A DNA stretch of 64,000 nucleotides, from positions 1-64,000 of the forward strand of contig JAKVBF010000019.1 of assembly GCA_022447555.1 (NCBI GenBank). Reading direction: 5' to 3'. The position numbers were made by a program, and so were the translations under genes. Positions 36,990 through 46,333 of this stretch are shown in pieces (the stretch's first letter is position 1; each line of letters starts with the position of its first letter). The notes under the pieces were generated by a model. It saw nothing but the letters and a program-made list of their open reading frames with translations, was not told where the DNA came from and did not search any database. This stretch comes from Mariniblastus sp. GTDB lineage: Bacteria > Planctomycetota > Planctomycetia > Pirellulales > Pirellulaceae.

Positions 36990-38594
36990 TCAAGCGATTC
37001 GGTTCAGGTCTGCTGGATGAAGCTTCTGGGTTGCTCGTTGCGAAAGCGCCAGGGCATCTACCTTGCCAGCGGAGTTTAAGGGCCAGCTGGAAATCGCTTT
37101 GATTTGGTGGGGCACCATGTATTTGGGTAGGTTTTCGGTGCAGATGCGACGAAGTTCTTGAACTTCCTGTTGAGAGAGACTCCTGGCTCTCACGAATGTC
37201 GCCAATTTAGTTTGACCGAGAGTTCGGTATGAAACGGTTTTGTATTGTTTCGCAGAATCGAGTTGTTCGAGGAAGGCATCGACTTCACTGGGGTGGAACC
37301 GGTAACCGGAAATTTTGATGAGCCCATTATCGCGACCGACTATATAGAAATTTTCGGAGAAGTCTTTCACAGCCCGATCCCCGGTGTTCAGCCAACCATC
37401 GGTTAAAACCGATGCGGTTCCCACAGGGTCGTTCCAGTATCCGAGCATTACATTTTCCCCACGGGCATAGAGGGTCCCCTCTTCCCCTTTGTCTAACTCA
37501 TTGCCACGATCGTCCCGGATACTGAATTCCACACCGGGAATCGGAAGGCCAATGGTATCCGTGGAGTTCAACGAGGGCTTGATTCTCGTGCATGCTAATC
37601 GGGCGGTCGCCTCAGTTTGACCGTACATTACGAAAAAATCTGCAGGTGCAATTCGGCGAGCTAGGGTTTGAATTCGTTTTGGATTCATTCGCCCACCGGC
37701 TACGGCCATGAACCGGAGACTTGGGGCGATGGTATCCGTCTGTTCGATCCCTCTGATTAGCAAGTCGAAAACATCGGGTACCGCGATCAGGTTTGTACAC
37801 CGATGGGTTTCCAAAGCAGACAAGAAGGCCAAGGGGAACAACAGTGATTTTGGGAATATCAGACACGCACCGTTCAGTACATGGGATTGTAAAACAGAGT
37901 TGCCCAGAGCGTGTGCAAAGGGCATATTGGCCATGGTCCGATCTGAGGTGGCCAACGGTAGACTTTTTAAAATGGATTGAAGATTACAGAGCACGTTTTG
38001 ATGACTCAACATAACCGCTTTGGGTCGTCCTGATGAACCCGAAGTGAACAACAGTAACGCTAGTTGAAGGTTGGTCTCGATGCGTTTGAATTGCCGTTGA
38101 ACACGAGTGGCATCCAATTCGAGTACGTGACCGTCTTGGATGGTGCCCAGAGGGTCGCTTTGAACCGGCTCAATCAGAAAACTTGTTTGCGTGATTTCTA
38201 ACAGTTGTTGGAACCGATGCCCCTGATAATAAGGAGGGATCGGGACAGCCACACCCCCGGCCAACTGAATGCCGTAAAAAGCGGCAACGTATTCCGGTGA
38301 ATTGGTCAGGTGGATACCGATTCGCGCACCCGTTTCAAACCGGGGCTGATGGGCCAAATGATTTGCCACGTGGGATGCTTGGCAATGCAGCCAGTGATAA
38401 TCACGAGCGCCGCGGTGGTCTTCGACGCATACACGGGCGGGATGCGTCGTGCAAATAGATTGAAAGCGATGGGCGATGGTCGGAGAGGATGATGGTTGAG
38501 GCGCATCAAAAATTGGCGCTGCGTGTGCCCGTTTGGCTGACGCTGTGTTGGTGAGGCCAACCGGCCGAATTCCCAAGCGGTAATCGAGACTCAT
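36990..38594 (-). CDS. AMP-forming acyl ligase (acyl-CoA/acyl-ACP synthetase)
   Basis: A 534-residue member of the ANL adenylate-forming superfamily. The P-loop is LLFTSGSSGRPKAVMLS (T184 to K192). FFVMYGQTEATARL, WLNTGDRAVKD, ISGYRFHPSEVD and the C-terminal LNSAGKVDALAL with its catalytic Lys follow in the expected order. It activates a carboxylic acid as an adenylate and transfers it to a thiol. The downstream ACP is the likely acceptor (inference from the tight gene order). It is the first gene of the four-gene minus-strand set. Confidence 0.92.
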   Translation of the reverse strand: MSLDYRLGIRPVGLTNTASAKRAHAAPIFDAPQPSSSPTIAHRFQSICTTHPARVCVEDHRGARDYHWLHCQASHVANHLAHQPRFETGARIGIHLTNSPEYVAAFYGIQLAGGVAVPIPPYYQGHRFQQLLEITQTSFLIEPVQSDPLGTIQDGHVLELDATRVQRQFKRIETNLQLALLLFTSGSSGRPKAVMLSHQNVLCNLQSILKSLPLATSDRTMANMPFAHALGNSVLQSHVLNGACLIFPKSLLFPLAFLSALETHRCTNLIAVPDVFDLLIRGIEQTDTIAPSLRFMAVAGGRMNPKRIQTLARRIAPADFFVMYGQTEATARLACTRIKPSLNSTDTIGLPIPGVEFSIRDDRGNELDKGEEGTLYARGENVMLGYWNDPVGTASVLTDGWLNTGDRAVKDFSENFYIVGRDNGLIKISGYRFHPSEVDAFLEQLDSAKQYKTVSYRTLGQTKLATFVRARSLSQQEVQELRRICTENLPKYMVPHQIKAISSWPLNSAGKVDALALSQRATQKLHPADLNRIA

Positions 38595-38861
38595 GTTGGT
38601 TCGACGGAATATAAGAGGATGCCTTGCAATCGTCGCAGGTCGGACCCCATTTTTCGCTTGAGGCAGGACCTTGTTTTAGTATCGCCCTAGGGGGCGGCTA
38701 ACTTCACGCAAAAGGGGCTGAAATCAAAGGATGCTAGCTTGTTGGTTTCGGCGAATGGTTCGGTCGCAAGTGACGTTTCATTGGGAAGGTCTTTTTTTTC
38801 TTTTTTATGTTGTTCTTTTCTGTCGGTTTGATCCTGGCCGGACAGAAACGTTTGTCGAGGG
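38595..38861. other. Divergent intergenic region before the promoter at 38862
   Basis: Between the ligase gene (minus) and the small membrane protein gene (plus) there is a non-coding stretch of about 365 bases in total. It has a T-rich tract (about 38789-38820). A 65-codon frame on the minus strand lacks a Shine-Dalgarno and family features and is not called. Confidence 0.4.
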
Positions 38862-38890
38862 TTGTCACGTTGACAGCTGGCCAATATTAT
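38862..38890 (+). promoter_or_regulatory. Candidate sigma-70 promoter
   Basis: TTGTCA (38862-38867) and TATTAT (38885-38890) are 17 nt apart, each one base from consensus. Transcription would start near 38897 and give a 65-nt leader before the small membrane protein gene at 38962. Confidence 0.5.
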
Positions 38891-38961
38891 TTTGAGCTAA
38901 CACTTTTTGACAACTCGAGATTGGCGACACTCGTGCACGGGCGTTTAAGGGGGGGAATGAG

Positions 38962-39159
38962 ATGAGTGAGGAACCGGGTGAGACTAAAAATGAAAAGGCA
39001 CGTCGAGCGTGGATGTTTATCTCAGCCTTCGGAATCGTATTTGCGTTTCTATCTTGGTTTCACGAAGCTGCGATCGCCGGGGATTCCATCCTTTGGAAAG
39101 GTCCTTTGGCATTGGTTTTGGGTTTCGTGCTTTATTGGGTCTTCGTAGATAAGGTCTGA
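38962..39159 (+). CDS. Small two-helix membrane protein
   Basis: A 65-residue protein with a charged N-terminus (SEEPGETKNEKARRAW) and two hydrophobic helices at about residues 17-32 and 45-61. No family recognised. It is likely real: a G-rich Shine-Dalgarno precedes the ATG and a good promoter lies upstream. It stands alone, and a short inverted repeat (39205-39226) after it may end the transcript. Confidence 0.65.
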   Translation: MSEEPGETKNEKARRAWMFISAFGIVFAFLSWFHEAAIAGDSILWKGPLALVLGFVLYWVFVDKV

Positions 39160-39399
39160 CGGGTTGGATGCGACCGAAATGAAAGACGAACAAATTCTTG
39201 GAAGGTGAGGGTCCTGTACTCACCCACAAACGGCAGAAACCTTTTTCATGAGAAATGACTGTTATCTATTTGGCGCCAATTTTTGAGGTGATTCTATCGA
39301 GGCGGTCGAAGAGCCGGTGGGATGCTGAAGAATCAGCGCTGGTCCCGATGTCGTCTGCAGTGAGTGGCACTGTTAATTAGGTTATTTAGCCCTCGTGTG

Positions 39400-40749
39400 T
39401 TAGCGTTTGCCCTTGCCACCCTCTTTGACCATAGCCCTAAGTTTCTCGAACGTTTCGTCGTCGACTCCGTTTTCCTTGATCCAATCGATAAAGCCCCTGC
39501 GGATTTGCGTATCGGGAAGGCGGTTCAATAGGGTCTGAATTTCAGGGTCATTGATTCCTCGGGTCGGCTTTTCCGCTTTGCTTTCCCCGTTTCCGAGAGA
39601 GTCGGTTTTCTTTTTGTCGGGCCATCGTTCGTTACCTTCCTTTGACTGGTTCGATCTTTTCGCCATCGGTTTTTTATAAACGGTGCGAGGCTGGTTAAAA
39701 TGGGCTTGGTACGGGTATTCCTTGCCGACGATTTGGCCCCTCTGTTCGCGAGCCGGTGGAATGACCCAATCGGCACCCTCTACATTTTCTGGGCCTTGCT
39801 GCCAAACGGTCAAAAGGGCTTGCAAATCGTCATTTAAACTGCCGGGGTCATCGGGAGGCATGTGTTGGTTTGGGTCCCAACCATTTTTCATGAACATCTG
39901 CATGGTGCTCATGCCGACACGGTGGCATTCAAAACAGGCGTTGTCTCGGATATGAAGCGTCCTCATATCCCAGTCCTCACCACCGATGACGTAATACGGT
40001 GCGTCGGCATCGAGTGCGGGCACGACGGCTTCGTTCGTTCCAGGTAGTTTTGCCGCGTTAATAAACGGATTGGTAATGAATGGATCGTTCTGATGACACT
40101 CCACGCATTGGGTGTCTCTTGATATGGGTGTAACGAAAGCTCGATTAAATTGTTTCGGTTCGTCGATCCCAGGCAGCGTACCTCGCATTCGGAGGGTTTC
40201 TTTATCAAGAGAGACCCAGGGTTCGATTTGGTCGCAACTTTCAAAAAAGGCGGTGGCACCGGTCTTTTGGTTGTAGCCGATCATCTGCACCGAACCGATG
40301 ACGCGTTGGTGGTTGTAGCTTGAATTGCGCCCGAAACTGATCCATAAAACATCAGGGATAAGCGTTCCATCGGCGGTTCGACCGACGTGCCTTTGTAGGG
40401 TAGATCCCGACACGGTGGCCTTCCCTAAAAAGGAAGGGTTGTCGCATCGTCGCCCTAGATTACCGTAGGTTTTTACCCCGTTAACATACAGTGGAATCTC
40501 TACCGCGTCGTCAAGGACAATTTTCGGCGGTACACCCAACTCTGCTTCGCACATTTTAGCGTATTCATACGCTGTTTGAGGCATGGTGGATTTCTGTTTG
40601 ATTTGGGTCGGGTTCGCATCCGTATTCGACTCACCATCTTGTAGCAGTCGGAGGTCAGGCTCGCTGGTAGGGATCGCTATCGGGGGCGTTAGCCCGAGAA
40701 GGACTCCCAAAACCAAGCTAGGTGTAAGGATGGAAAGCAATCGGTGCAT
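39400..40749 (-). CDS. Exported diheme cytochrome c-like protein
   Basis: A 449-residue protein with a signal peptide (about residues 1-26). It has two c-type heme motifs, C215-V-E-C-H and C272-F-E-C-H, in the middle. The part before them (residues 60-210) is not a cytochrome fold I recognise but reads as a conserved planctomycete domain (PPKIVLDDAVEIPLYVNG). The last 100 residues are Lys-rich and probably disordered, then a helical end. It is probably a periplasmic electron carrier or oxidase subunit; the partner is unknown. It is a single gene. Confidence 0.8.
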   Translation of the reverse strand: MHRLLSILTPSLVLGVLLGLTPPIAIPTSEPDLRLLQDGESNTDANPTQIKQKSTMPQTAYEYAKMCEAELGVPPKIVLDDAVEIPLYVNGVKTYGNLGRRCDNPSFLGKATVSGSTLQRHVGRTADGTLIPDVLWISFGRNSSYNHQRVIGSVQMIGYNQKTGATAFFESCDQIEPWVSLDKETLRMRGTLPGIDEPKQFNRAFVTPISRDTQCVECHQNDPFITNPFINAAKLPGTNEAVVPALDADAPYYVIGGEDWDMRTLHIRDNACFECHRVGMSTMQMFMKNGWDPNQHMPPDDPGSLNDDLQALLTVWQQGPENVEGADWVIPPAREQRGQIVGKEYPYQAHFNQPRTVYKKPMAKRSNQSKEGNERWPDKKKTDSLGNGESKAEKPTRGINDPEIQTLLNRLPDTQIRRGFIDWIKENGVDDETFEKLRAMVKEGGKGKR

Positions 40750-41312
40750 GAGTCATTCGTATTGGGGGGAGAGAGAACTTAATGCGTTGGGCTCTAGGTT
40801 GTCAATTTAGGGAGAAAAGCCGGTTGTCTCAATACGGGATCATTGATTTGCAGACTGGCCGCGTTCACCGAACACACTACTTAACAAAAATCAATCAAAA
40901 AACCGGGCCCCCATGGGCCGATATCACCCCTCAGATCACCCTCTTCTCGCCGGTCGCCTCATTGAGAAACTCCAATCGCTGAGAACCAATGTGCTGGAGG
41001 CCCCCCTAGAGGATGGAAGGAACCGCCGTTTCGCAATAGTGAAGTGCCCCTCAATGGTATGCAGCGCAGCAAGGGTTCGACGCGATACCGCGGTTGGCGA
41101 AACAGTCTAGCTAATGATGGTTAACGGATGCGGCCAGGTTCCGGAGTAAAATCAAACGGCACTTGCGTTGGTGAGGCTCGCTGTTTTAAACTCGTGGCGT
41201 TTGCGATCCAACGAGGAACGGTCCTTATTTAACCACGTCAGCCTGGTTCTTAGGGGTTCCCGTCAAGCCATTCACTCTTCATTAGTATGCATATTTTGAG
41301 GTCGAACGATCC
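40750..41312. other. Intergenic region upstream of ychF
   Basis: About 560 bases between divergent genes. I found no coding frame with a Shine-Dalgarno and family support, no tRNA-like fold and no clear terminator. It must contain both promoters. Confidence 0.45.
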
Positions 41313-42404
41313 ATGGAAGCCGGAATTGTTGGATTGCCCAACGTAGGTAAAAGCACATTATTTAACGCACTCACCCTTTCCAAAGCGGCGGCGAGTGAAA
41401 ACTATCCTTTTTGCACGATCGAACCGAACGAAGGGATGGTGAGTGTTCCTGATGACCGACTGCAAAAAATCACGAATTACATCACTCCTGAGAAAGTGAT
41501 TCCGGCGACACTAAAGCTTGTTGACATTGCCGGGATCGTTAAGGGTGCCAGTGAGGGCGAAGGCCTCGGTAACAAATTCCTCAGTCATATTCGACAAGTG
41601 GATGCCATTCTTCAAGTCGTTCGTTGTTTCGAAGACGAGGACGTGATCCACGTCAGTGGCACCGTCGATCCCATCGCAGACATCGAGACGATCGAGTTGG
41701 AGTTAATGCTTGCGGATATCGAAACTCTTCAGAACGCGCAATTGAAAGCAGCTAAAACGGCAAGATCCGGTGATAAGGAAGCAAAGTTACTCCTCGTAGC
41801 CATAGAAAAATGTCTCAAACACCTCGAGACCGAGACGCCCCTGCGCAGTCTATCTCTGACCGAACCAGAAGAGAAATCAATCAAAGCATATGGTCTTCTA
41901 ACGGCAAAACCCATTCTGTACATCGCCAACGTGGCGGAGGACGATCTACAAGGGCAATCGCCGCTCGTCGAGAAAGTGCGGCGGTACGCTGATAAAGTGA
42001 ACGCTGGTTTGGCAATTGTCTGCGCAAAGATCGAGGCAGAAATTGCGGAACTTGAGGCCGAAGACCGATCCGAAATGCTTGAAGCGGTTGGTTTGCAGGA
42101 GCCAGCCCTCGACAACGTTGCCCGAGAGACCTATCGCACCCTTGGCCTTCTGAGTTATTTCACGGCCGGTGAAAAGGAAGTCCGTGCATGGACCATAAGG
42201 AGAGGTTTCACCGGTCCGCAAGCAGCTGGCGTGATTCACACCGATTTTGAGCGAGGTTTTATTCGCGTCGAGGTGTATTCCTTGGACGATCTGGAAACCC
42301 ACAAAACGGAAGTCGCCATACGGCAAAACGGGAAATTAAGGGTTGAGGGGAAAAATTACGTCGTCCAAGATGGTGACATTTGCCATTTCCTGTTCAATGT
42401 TTAA
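41313..42404 (+). CDS. ychF: Ribosome-binding GTPase/ATPase YchF
   Basis: A 363-residue Obg-family protein. The P-loop GLPNVGKST is at residues 7-15. G3 is [20 protein letters not shown], and the helical coiled-coil insertion is in the middle. The C-terminal TGS domain begins at [18 protein letters not shown] and ends [15 protein letters not shown]. YchF binds the ribosome and hydrolyses ATP better than GTP; it is a near-universal housekeeping gene. The length is that of the family. The gene is monocistronic. Confidence 0.98.
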   Translation: MEAGIVGLPNVGKSTLFNALTLSKAAASENYPFCTIEPNEGMVSVPDDRLQKITNYITPEKVIPATLKLVDIAGIVKGASEGEGLGNKFLSHIRQVDAILQVVRCFEDEDVIHVSGTVDPIADIETIELELMLADIETLQNAQLKAAKTARSGDKEAKLLLVAIEKCLKHLETETPLRSLSLTEPEEKSIKAYGLLTAKPILYIANVAEDDLQGQSPLVEKVRRYADKVNAGLAIVCAKIEAEIAELEAEDRSEMLEAVGLQEPALDNVARETYRTLGLLSYFTAGEKEVRAWTIRRGFTGPQAAGVIHTDFERGFIRVEVYSLDDLETHKTEVAIRQNGKLRVEGKNYVVQDGDICHFLFNV

Positions 42405-42629
42405 TCCCACTGATCGTCGGTAGAAACACTAGGCTCCAAACCTGTGAGAAAATGGCAAGATCATTCTGTCTGATAGTATGGGATGCGTTCGTGAGTGGTG
42501 CGGAATCCGACCTTTTCATGACTCGCAAAACAGAACCGAATTTGCCATAATTTATGGACGACGGCGGAGGGTTTGTGGCAATCCGCGTCAGGGACGCGCC
42601 CTTGGTAATGTTCATAGAAAACTTTCAAA

Positions 42630-43967
42630 ATGTATTTCCAAATCAACTGCGCGCATTGTGGCAAAACACTGAAGGTTCGTGAGGATCTTCGTGGGCGGAA
42701 GTGTGGTTGTCCGCACTGTGGGAAAACCGTTCTCATTCCGGCGGCGGCCGTGATGGGTGAGACGTCGAATGCCGGAACGTCAGCCCCTCAGATCCAAATT
42801 GATACGAAGGTTTCTAATGCCCAGAAGAAAATACGATTGGATGCCTCGTACGTAAATAGCACGAACGTCAGCATGCTCACCAGTGGTTTGATCGGACTGT
42901 CGGCAACCGTAGTGTTTTACATGGTGACCGTCGCCTTGAGTCAATTTGGTTGGACGGAGATTTTTTGGAACCGTGGGTGGGTGCCGTATGTCATTGTGCT
43001 GATGACATTTTGGTCGATCGCTATTCTTGGTCTGAAGGCTCAGAAATTAGCTAAACAAAAACAGGCAATGTTGTTGGACGTTTTGCCGACGGAATTGTCA
43101 GCAGAAATCACTATTGGATCGATCGATCTATTTTTGGGTCACATTGCTAAGTTGCCGACCGCTGGCAAAAGTTTTTTAGTGAATCGAGTGGTCCGGGGAT
43201 TAGAGCACTTTCGAGTACGAAAAAGCACCGCCGAAACGGTCACCATGATGGAATTGCAATCGGATATCGACGCCAATAATGTCGCCGGTAGTTACACACT
43301 TTTAAAAGTATTCATCTGGGCGTTGCCGATTCTTGGGTTCATCGGAACGGTGATAGGGATCAGCGCTGCCGTGGCCGGTTTGGCTGGCAGTCTTGAAAAC
43401 GCTTCTGATATCTCGGCGATAAAAGGCTCGCTCAACTCGGTTTTCGCGGGGCTGGGTACGGCTTTCGACACCACGCTGTTGGCTCTTGTTTTGAGTTTGT
43501 TGATAAAAGTCCCCGCGTCTGCAATGCAAAAAAGCGAAGAGGATCTAATCACTTGGGTCGACGAGTATTGCAACGAGAATTTGCTAAAGCGTTTGAATGA
43601 TCATCGTGAAGGAGGTGCTCAGCGCGACTCCGTGAGCAGTAGCGGGGTGGATGTAAACGTAATCCGTGATGTTTTCTCATCCGCTATGAGCGTTTACCAC
43701 GAGGACTGGAATCGACAGGTTGTGGAAATGAACAAGGCAACGGGGGAACTCCAGGTCGCCTTTAAAACGATTGGAAAACAGACAGAGGCGTTACAGTTGA
43801 AAATCGTTCAGTCGGTTCAAATTTCGGAATCATCGCTAGAAGGTTATTTTGCCGGCGTCCAAAATGGACTGGGCAAATTAAATGATGTGCTAGTCTCTCT
43901 TGGTGAGAAGCAAGTCGTCGTACAGAAAGTCGAACCAACCAAAAAGGGTTGGTTCCGTCGCAGTTGA
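42630..43967 (+). CDS. MotA/TolQ/ExbB-type proton channel with N-terminal zinc ribbon
   Basis: A 445-residue membrane protein. Residues 1-35 hold a zinc ribbon (C7, C10, C25, C27, C30; CAHCG and CPHCG). Two helices follow (about 83-105 and 118-137). The TolQ/ExbB core has LLKVFIWALPILGFIGTVIGISAAV and LGTAFDTTLLALVLSLLI, with the conserved proton-path Thr/Ala pattern. A C-terminal soluble tail of about 130 residues is partly coiled coil. This part should form the stator ring of a proton-driven motor. The following two genes (15 bp and 2 bp gaps) supply ExbD-like single-helix partners. What the motor drives is unknown. Confidence 0.88.
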   Translation: MYFQINCAHCGKTLKVREDLRGRKCGCPHCGKTVLIPAAAVMGETSNAGTSAPQIQIDTKVSNAQKKIRLDASYVNSTNVSMLTSGLIGLSATVVFYMVTVALSQFGWTEIFWNRGWVPYVIVLMTFWSIAILGLKAQKLAKQKQAMLLDVLPTELSAEITIGSIDLFLGHIAKLPTAGKSFLVNRVVRGLEHFRVRKSTAETVTMMELQSDIDANNVAGSYTLLKVFIWALPILGFIGTVIGISAAVAGLAGSLENASDISAIKGSLNSVFAGLGTAFDTTLLALVLSLLIKVPASAMQKSEEDLITWVDEYCNENLLKRLNDHREGGAQRDSVSSSGVDVNVIRDVFSSAMSVYHEDWNRQVVEMNKATGELQVAFKTIGKQTEALQLKIVQSVQISESSLEGYFAGVQNGLGKLNDVLVSLGEKQVVVQKVEPTKKGWFRRS

Positions 43968-43982
43968 TAGGAGAGCGGTCTC

Positions 43983-44786
43983 ATGGGGCGCCGTCCCGAA
44001 ACCGATGATAACAATGTTTCACTCTTTCCGTTCCTCAGCATCCTCGCCTGTGTGATTGGCGTGTTAACGTTGATGATCTCGGCTTTGGCGCTGATGCAGA
44101 TGGATGATGATGTCGTGGCCCGAGCTGAAGAGTATGATGCGACCATCGCTGAATTGGAACGCCAGAGATCGTCTTACTCAGAACGGGAACGTCAACTTCA
44201 CGAGCGTCGGGAAGCCCTTGATAGCCAACTGTCTTTCAAGCAGAAAAAATTGTTGGCCCATCAAGAGGAAATCAAGCTGATCCAAAACCAATACAGTTTG
44301 GCAACGAAAAAAAGAGACGCGATGGAGCAGGTTTCGGAGCAAGGCGAGGTGCCAGAGCAAGAACCGCTGGCTGACTTAGAAAAAGAATGGGGCGGTTTGA
44401 AAGAACAGATCGCTCAACTGACGCGATCACTAAAGAAAAGAAAAGACCCTCCCAAAGAGGCAGAGGTCACTGTCGTTCCGGGGGGGAGCGGGCGCGGAAT
44501 CAAACCCTTTTTTATCGAATGTACCAAAAACGGTATTGTGTTGCATCAAACGACGAAACCCGTGATGATTCGGCCTGGGAATATTGAGAAAAGTCCCCCG
44601 TATCTCGAACTTTTAGATCGGGTCGCGGGAACGGAAAAAGCGAAGATTATTTTCTTGATCCGTTCAGATGGTGTACCGACCTGGTGGCGGGCCAAGAGTC
44701 TCGCCGAATCCTTGGAGGTCCCTCATGGTAAGCTTCCGGTTCTGGGCCAAGGGAATTTAAACCTAGAACAGGTTCAGGTGGATTGA
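43983..44786 (+). CDS. Membrane-anchored coiled-coil partner 1 of the ExbB-like channel
   Basis: A 267-residue protein with a short charged N-terminus, one helix (SLFPFLSILACVIGVLTLMISALALM, residues about 13-38), a coiled coil (about 50-155) and a globular C-terminal domain with KPFFIECTKNGIVL. The layout, N-in single helix and periplasmic domain, is that of ExbD/TolR/MotB-class proteins, but the ExbD Asp in the helix is not evident; the nearest acids are D6 and D7 before it. It sits in the three-gene operon. The last bases lie 2 bp before the next gene. Confidence 0.75.
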   Translation: MGRRPETDDNNVSLFPFLSILACVIGVLTLMISALALMQMDDDVVARAEEYDATIAELERQRSSYSERERQLHERREALDSQLSFKQKKLLAHQEEIKLIQNQYSLATKKRDAMEQVSEQGEVPEQEPLADLEKEWGGLKEQIAQLTRSLKKRKDPPKEAEVTVVPGGSGRGIKPFFIECTKNGIVLHQTTKPVMIRPGNIEKSPPYLELLDRVAGTEKAKIIFLIRSDGVPTWWRAKSLAESLEVPHGKLPVLGQGNLNLEQVQVD

Positions 44787-44788
44787 GA

Positions 44789-45898
44789 ATGGCTCGGTTT
44801 AAAACAACTGACGATGACCAAGGAGCGATGGATTCGTTGTTGGATACGATGACCAATGTGGTTGGTATTTTGGTTATTGTACTTGTCGTGACACAGTTGG
44901 GCGTGGGGGATGCCGTTCAGAGGATTGGCAAGACGCTGCAGATCGACCCGGCCGAGCTCGCAGAAAAGAAAGCGGAGGTACGCCGACTACGAGAGCAGCA
45001 TACTTTGTTGGAAGCCGATTTGCAGGTTTCATTAAATCGCGATGAAGAGACGCTTGATACCGAACTCAAACGGTTGGTGCAAGAGATCGACGAAAATACG
45101 TTGACGCTAAAAAATCTTCAGCAAAAGAATCGTTTGGCTGAATTGGAAAAGGCCAAGAGCAAGAAAGAAGAGCTGGAAGAATCGAAAAGGCGAAAAGCTC
45201 TAGAGGATTCGATAAGAACGGCGATGACCGAAGTCGGAACGCTGCGCGCAAAACTGGACCAGACCCCCGAACAAGTGGTTGTGCCAGCCAAAGAGCTTCG
45301 GTTACCCAATCCTCGACCGGCCGCGCAGGGTGCGCAAGCGGTTTCACTTATTTGTACGAAGGGCCGGATCTACCCACTCTCGTTCGGAGAGATACAGAAA
45401 GCGGCCAGGGCACGTTCGGAACCCCTTTTGCGGACACGTCGTAAGACCTTGTATAAAGAGCCGGGTAAGGGAATTGATCCTGACGCGTTTGTCGACGCGT
45501 TCTCCCGGGTAGCCTTTCGCAACGAATTTTATAACGTTCGGATGAGAGCCGGGAGCGATGGTTGGCCAAAACTGGTTTTGGAACCGAGGGAGACAGCGGG
45601 CATTCGAGAAAAATTGCTGACCAACAAAAGTTCAAAGTTTCAAAAAGATCTTAGAGGATTGGATCCAAACAAATATTATCTACGGTTTTTTGTGACCAGC
45701 GACAGTTTCGAGACGTACCTCATTGCCAGATCGGTCGCTCAGTCTTACGGCTTCTCAGCGGGGTGGATCCCTCAAAATCCGGATTGGAGATTCGTCGGTA
45801 ACATGGGCGGTGATATTCGATTGGGTCCACCTCGTCCCAAACCGCCACCCAGTCCACAACCTGCCAAACCGCCCCAAAAGGGTAACGATATCGATTAA
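44789..45898 (+). CDS. Membrane-anchored coiled-coil partner 2 of the ExbB-like channel
   Basis: A 369-residue protein with N-terminal MARFKTTDDDQGAMDSLLDTMTNVVGILVIVLVVTQLG, so the single helix is near residues 24-38. A long coiled coil (about 55-150) and a globular domain (from VSLICTKGRIYPLSFG) follow, and the end is Pro-rich (PPRPKPPPSPQPAKPPQ). The LLDTMTNVVGIL segment with an Asp at the membrane face is ExbD/TolR-like and is a candidate for the proton-carrying Asp. The ATG at 44789, 2 bp after the preceding stop, is chosen over a TTG at 44783. Its fold at the C-terminus resembles that of its neighbour, so the two may form a heterodimer (inference). Confidence 0.75.
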   Translation: MARFKTTDDDQGAMDSLLDTMTNVVGILVIVLVVTQLGVGDAVQRIGKTLQIDPAELAEKKAEVRRLREQHTLLEADLQVSLNRDEETLDTELKRLVQEIDENTLTLKNLQQKNRLAELEKAKSKKEELEESKRRKALEDSIRTAMTEVGTLRAKLDQTPEQVVVPAKELRLPNPRPAAQGAQAVSLICTKGRIYPLSFGEIQKAARARSEPLLRTRRKTLYKEPGKGIDPDAFVDAFSRVAFRNEFYNVRMRAGSDGWPKLVLEPRETAGIREKLLTNKSSKFQKDLRGLDPNKYYLRFFVTSDSFETYLIARSVAQSYGFSAGWIPQNPDWRFVGNMGGDIRLGPPRPKPPPSPQPAKPPQKGNDID

Positions 45899-46333
45899 TA
45901 TTCACGGCGCCTTGGTTAAGGGGTCCGTTCCTTGTTGGAGGGGAGATAATGCCGGCAGGCGGTCCCACGAATCGTTGGATGCTTGCACCGGCGAAGAAAT
46001 GACGGTGGTCGTTGGCGGTTAAGACTAGCCAGGGACGCCGGCTCTACTCTCAACAGCCGGATACTCACTTGGAACTGAATCCATCGTACCTCCATGAATG
46101 AGCGGGGCATTCCCGTGGTTGGATTGGAAAGTGGGGGGGTAAGAAAAATGAAAGCGATGAAACCGCTGAGATAACGCAAAAATCGGGGTATCTGGATAGG
46201 GTTCCATTTCAGGTTAAAATGGCTTCCGATCCCTTTGCTTTGCTAGAATTTAGTCAATCAGCAGAAACTGACTTAACCTTTATGGCTGGCAAGCCACTTA
46301 ACGAAAACGATTCCAAAACTAGGAGTTTTTAAT
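45899..46333. other. Intergenic region
   Basis: About 435 bases. A 6-bp stem (46038-46043 with 46055-46060) without a T-run lies inside and may be a weak end for the motor operon. Frames here have no supported start or motif. AGGAG precedes the next gene. Confidence 0.4.

Noticed and set aside
38687-38884. 65-codon minus-strand frame before the small membrane protein
   Set aside because: No Shine-Dalgarno, highly polar and low-complexity product, and it overlaps the likely promoter of the plus-strand gene.
42630-45898. Zorya-type defence system (ZorA/ZorB motor)
   Set aside because: ZorB has an OmpA-like peptidoglycan-binding domain and the ZorC/D/E effectors are needed; none of these is present here.
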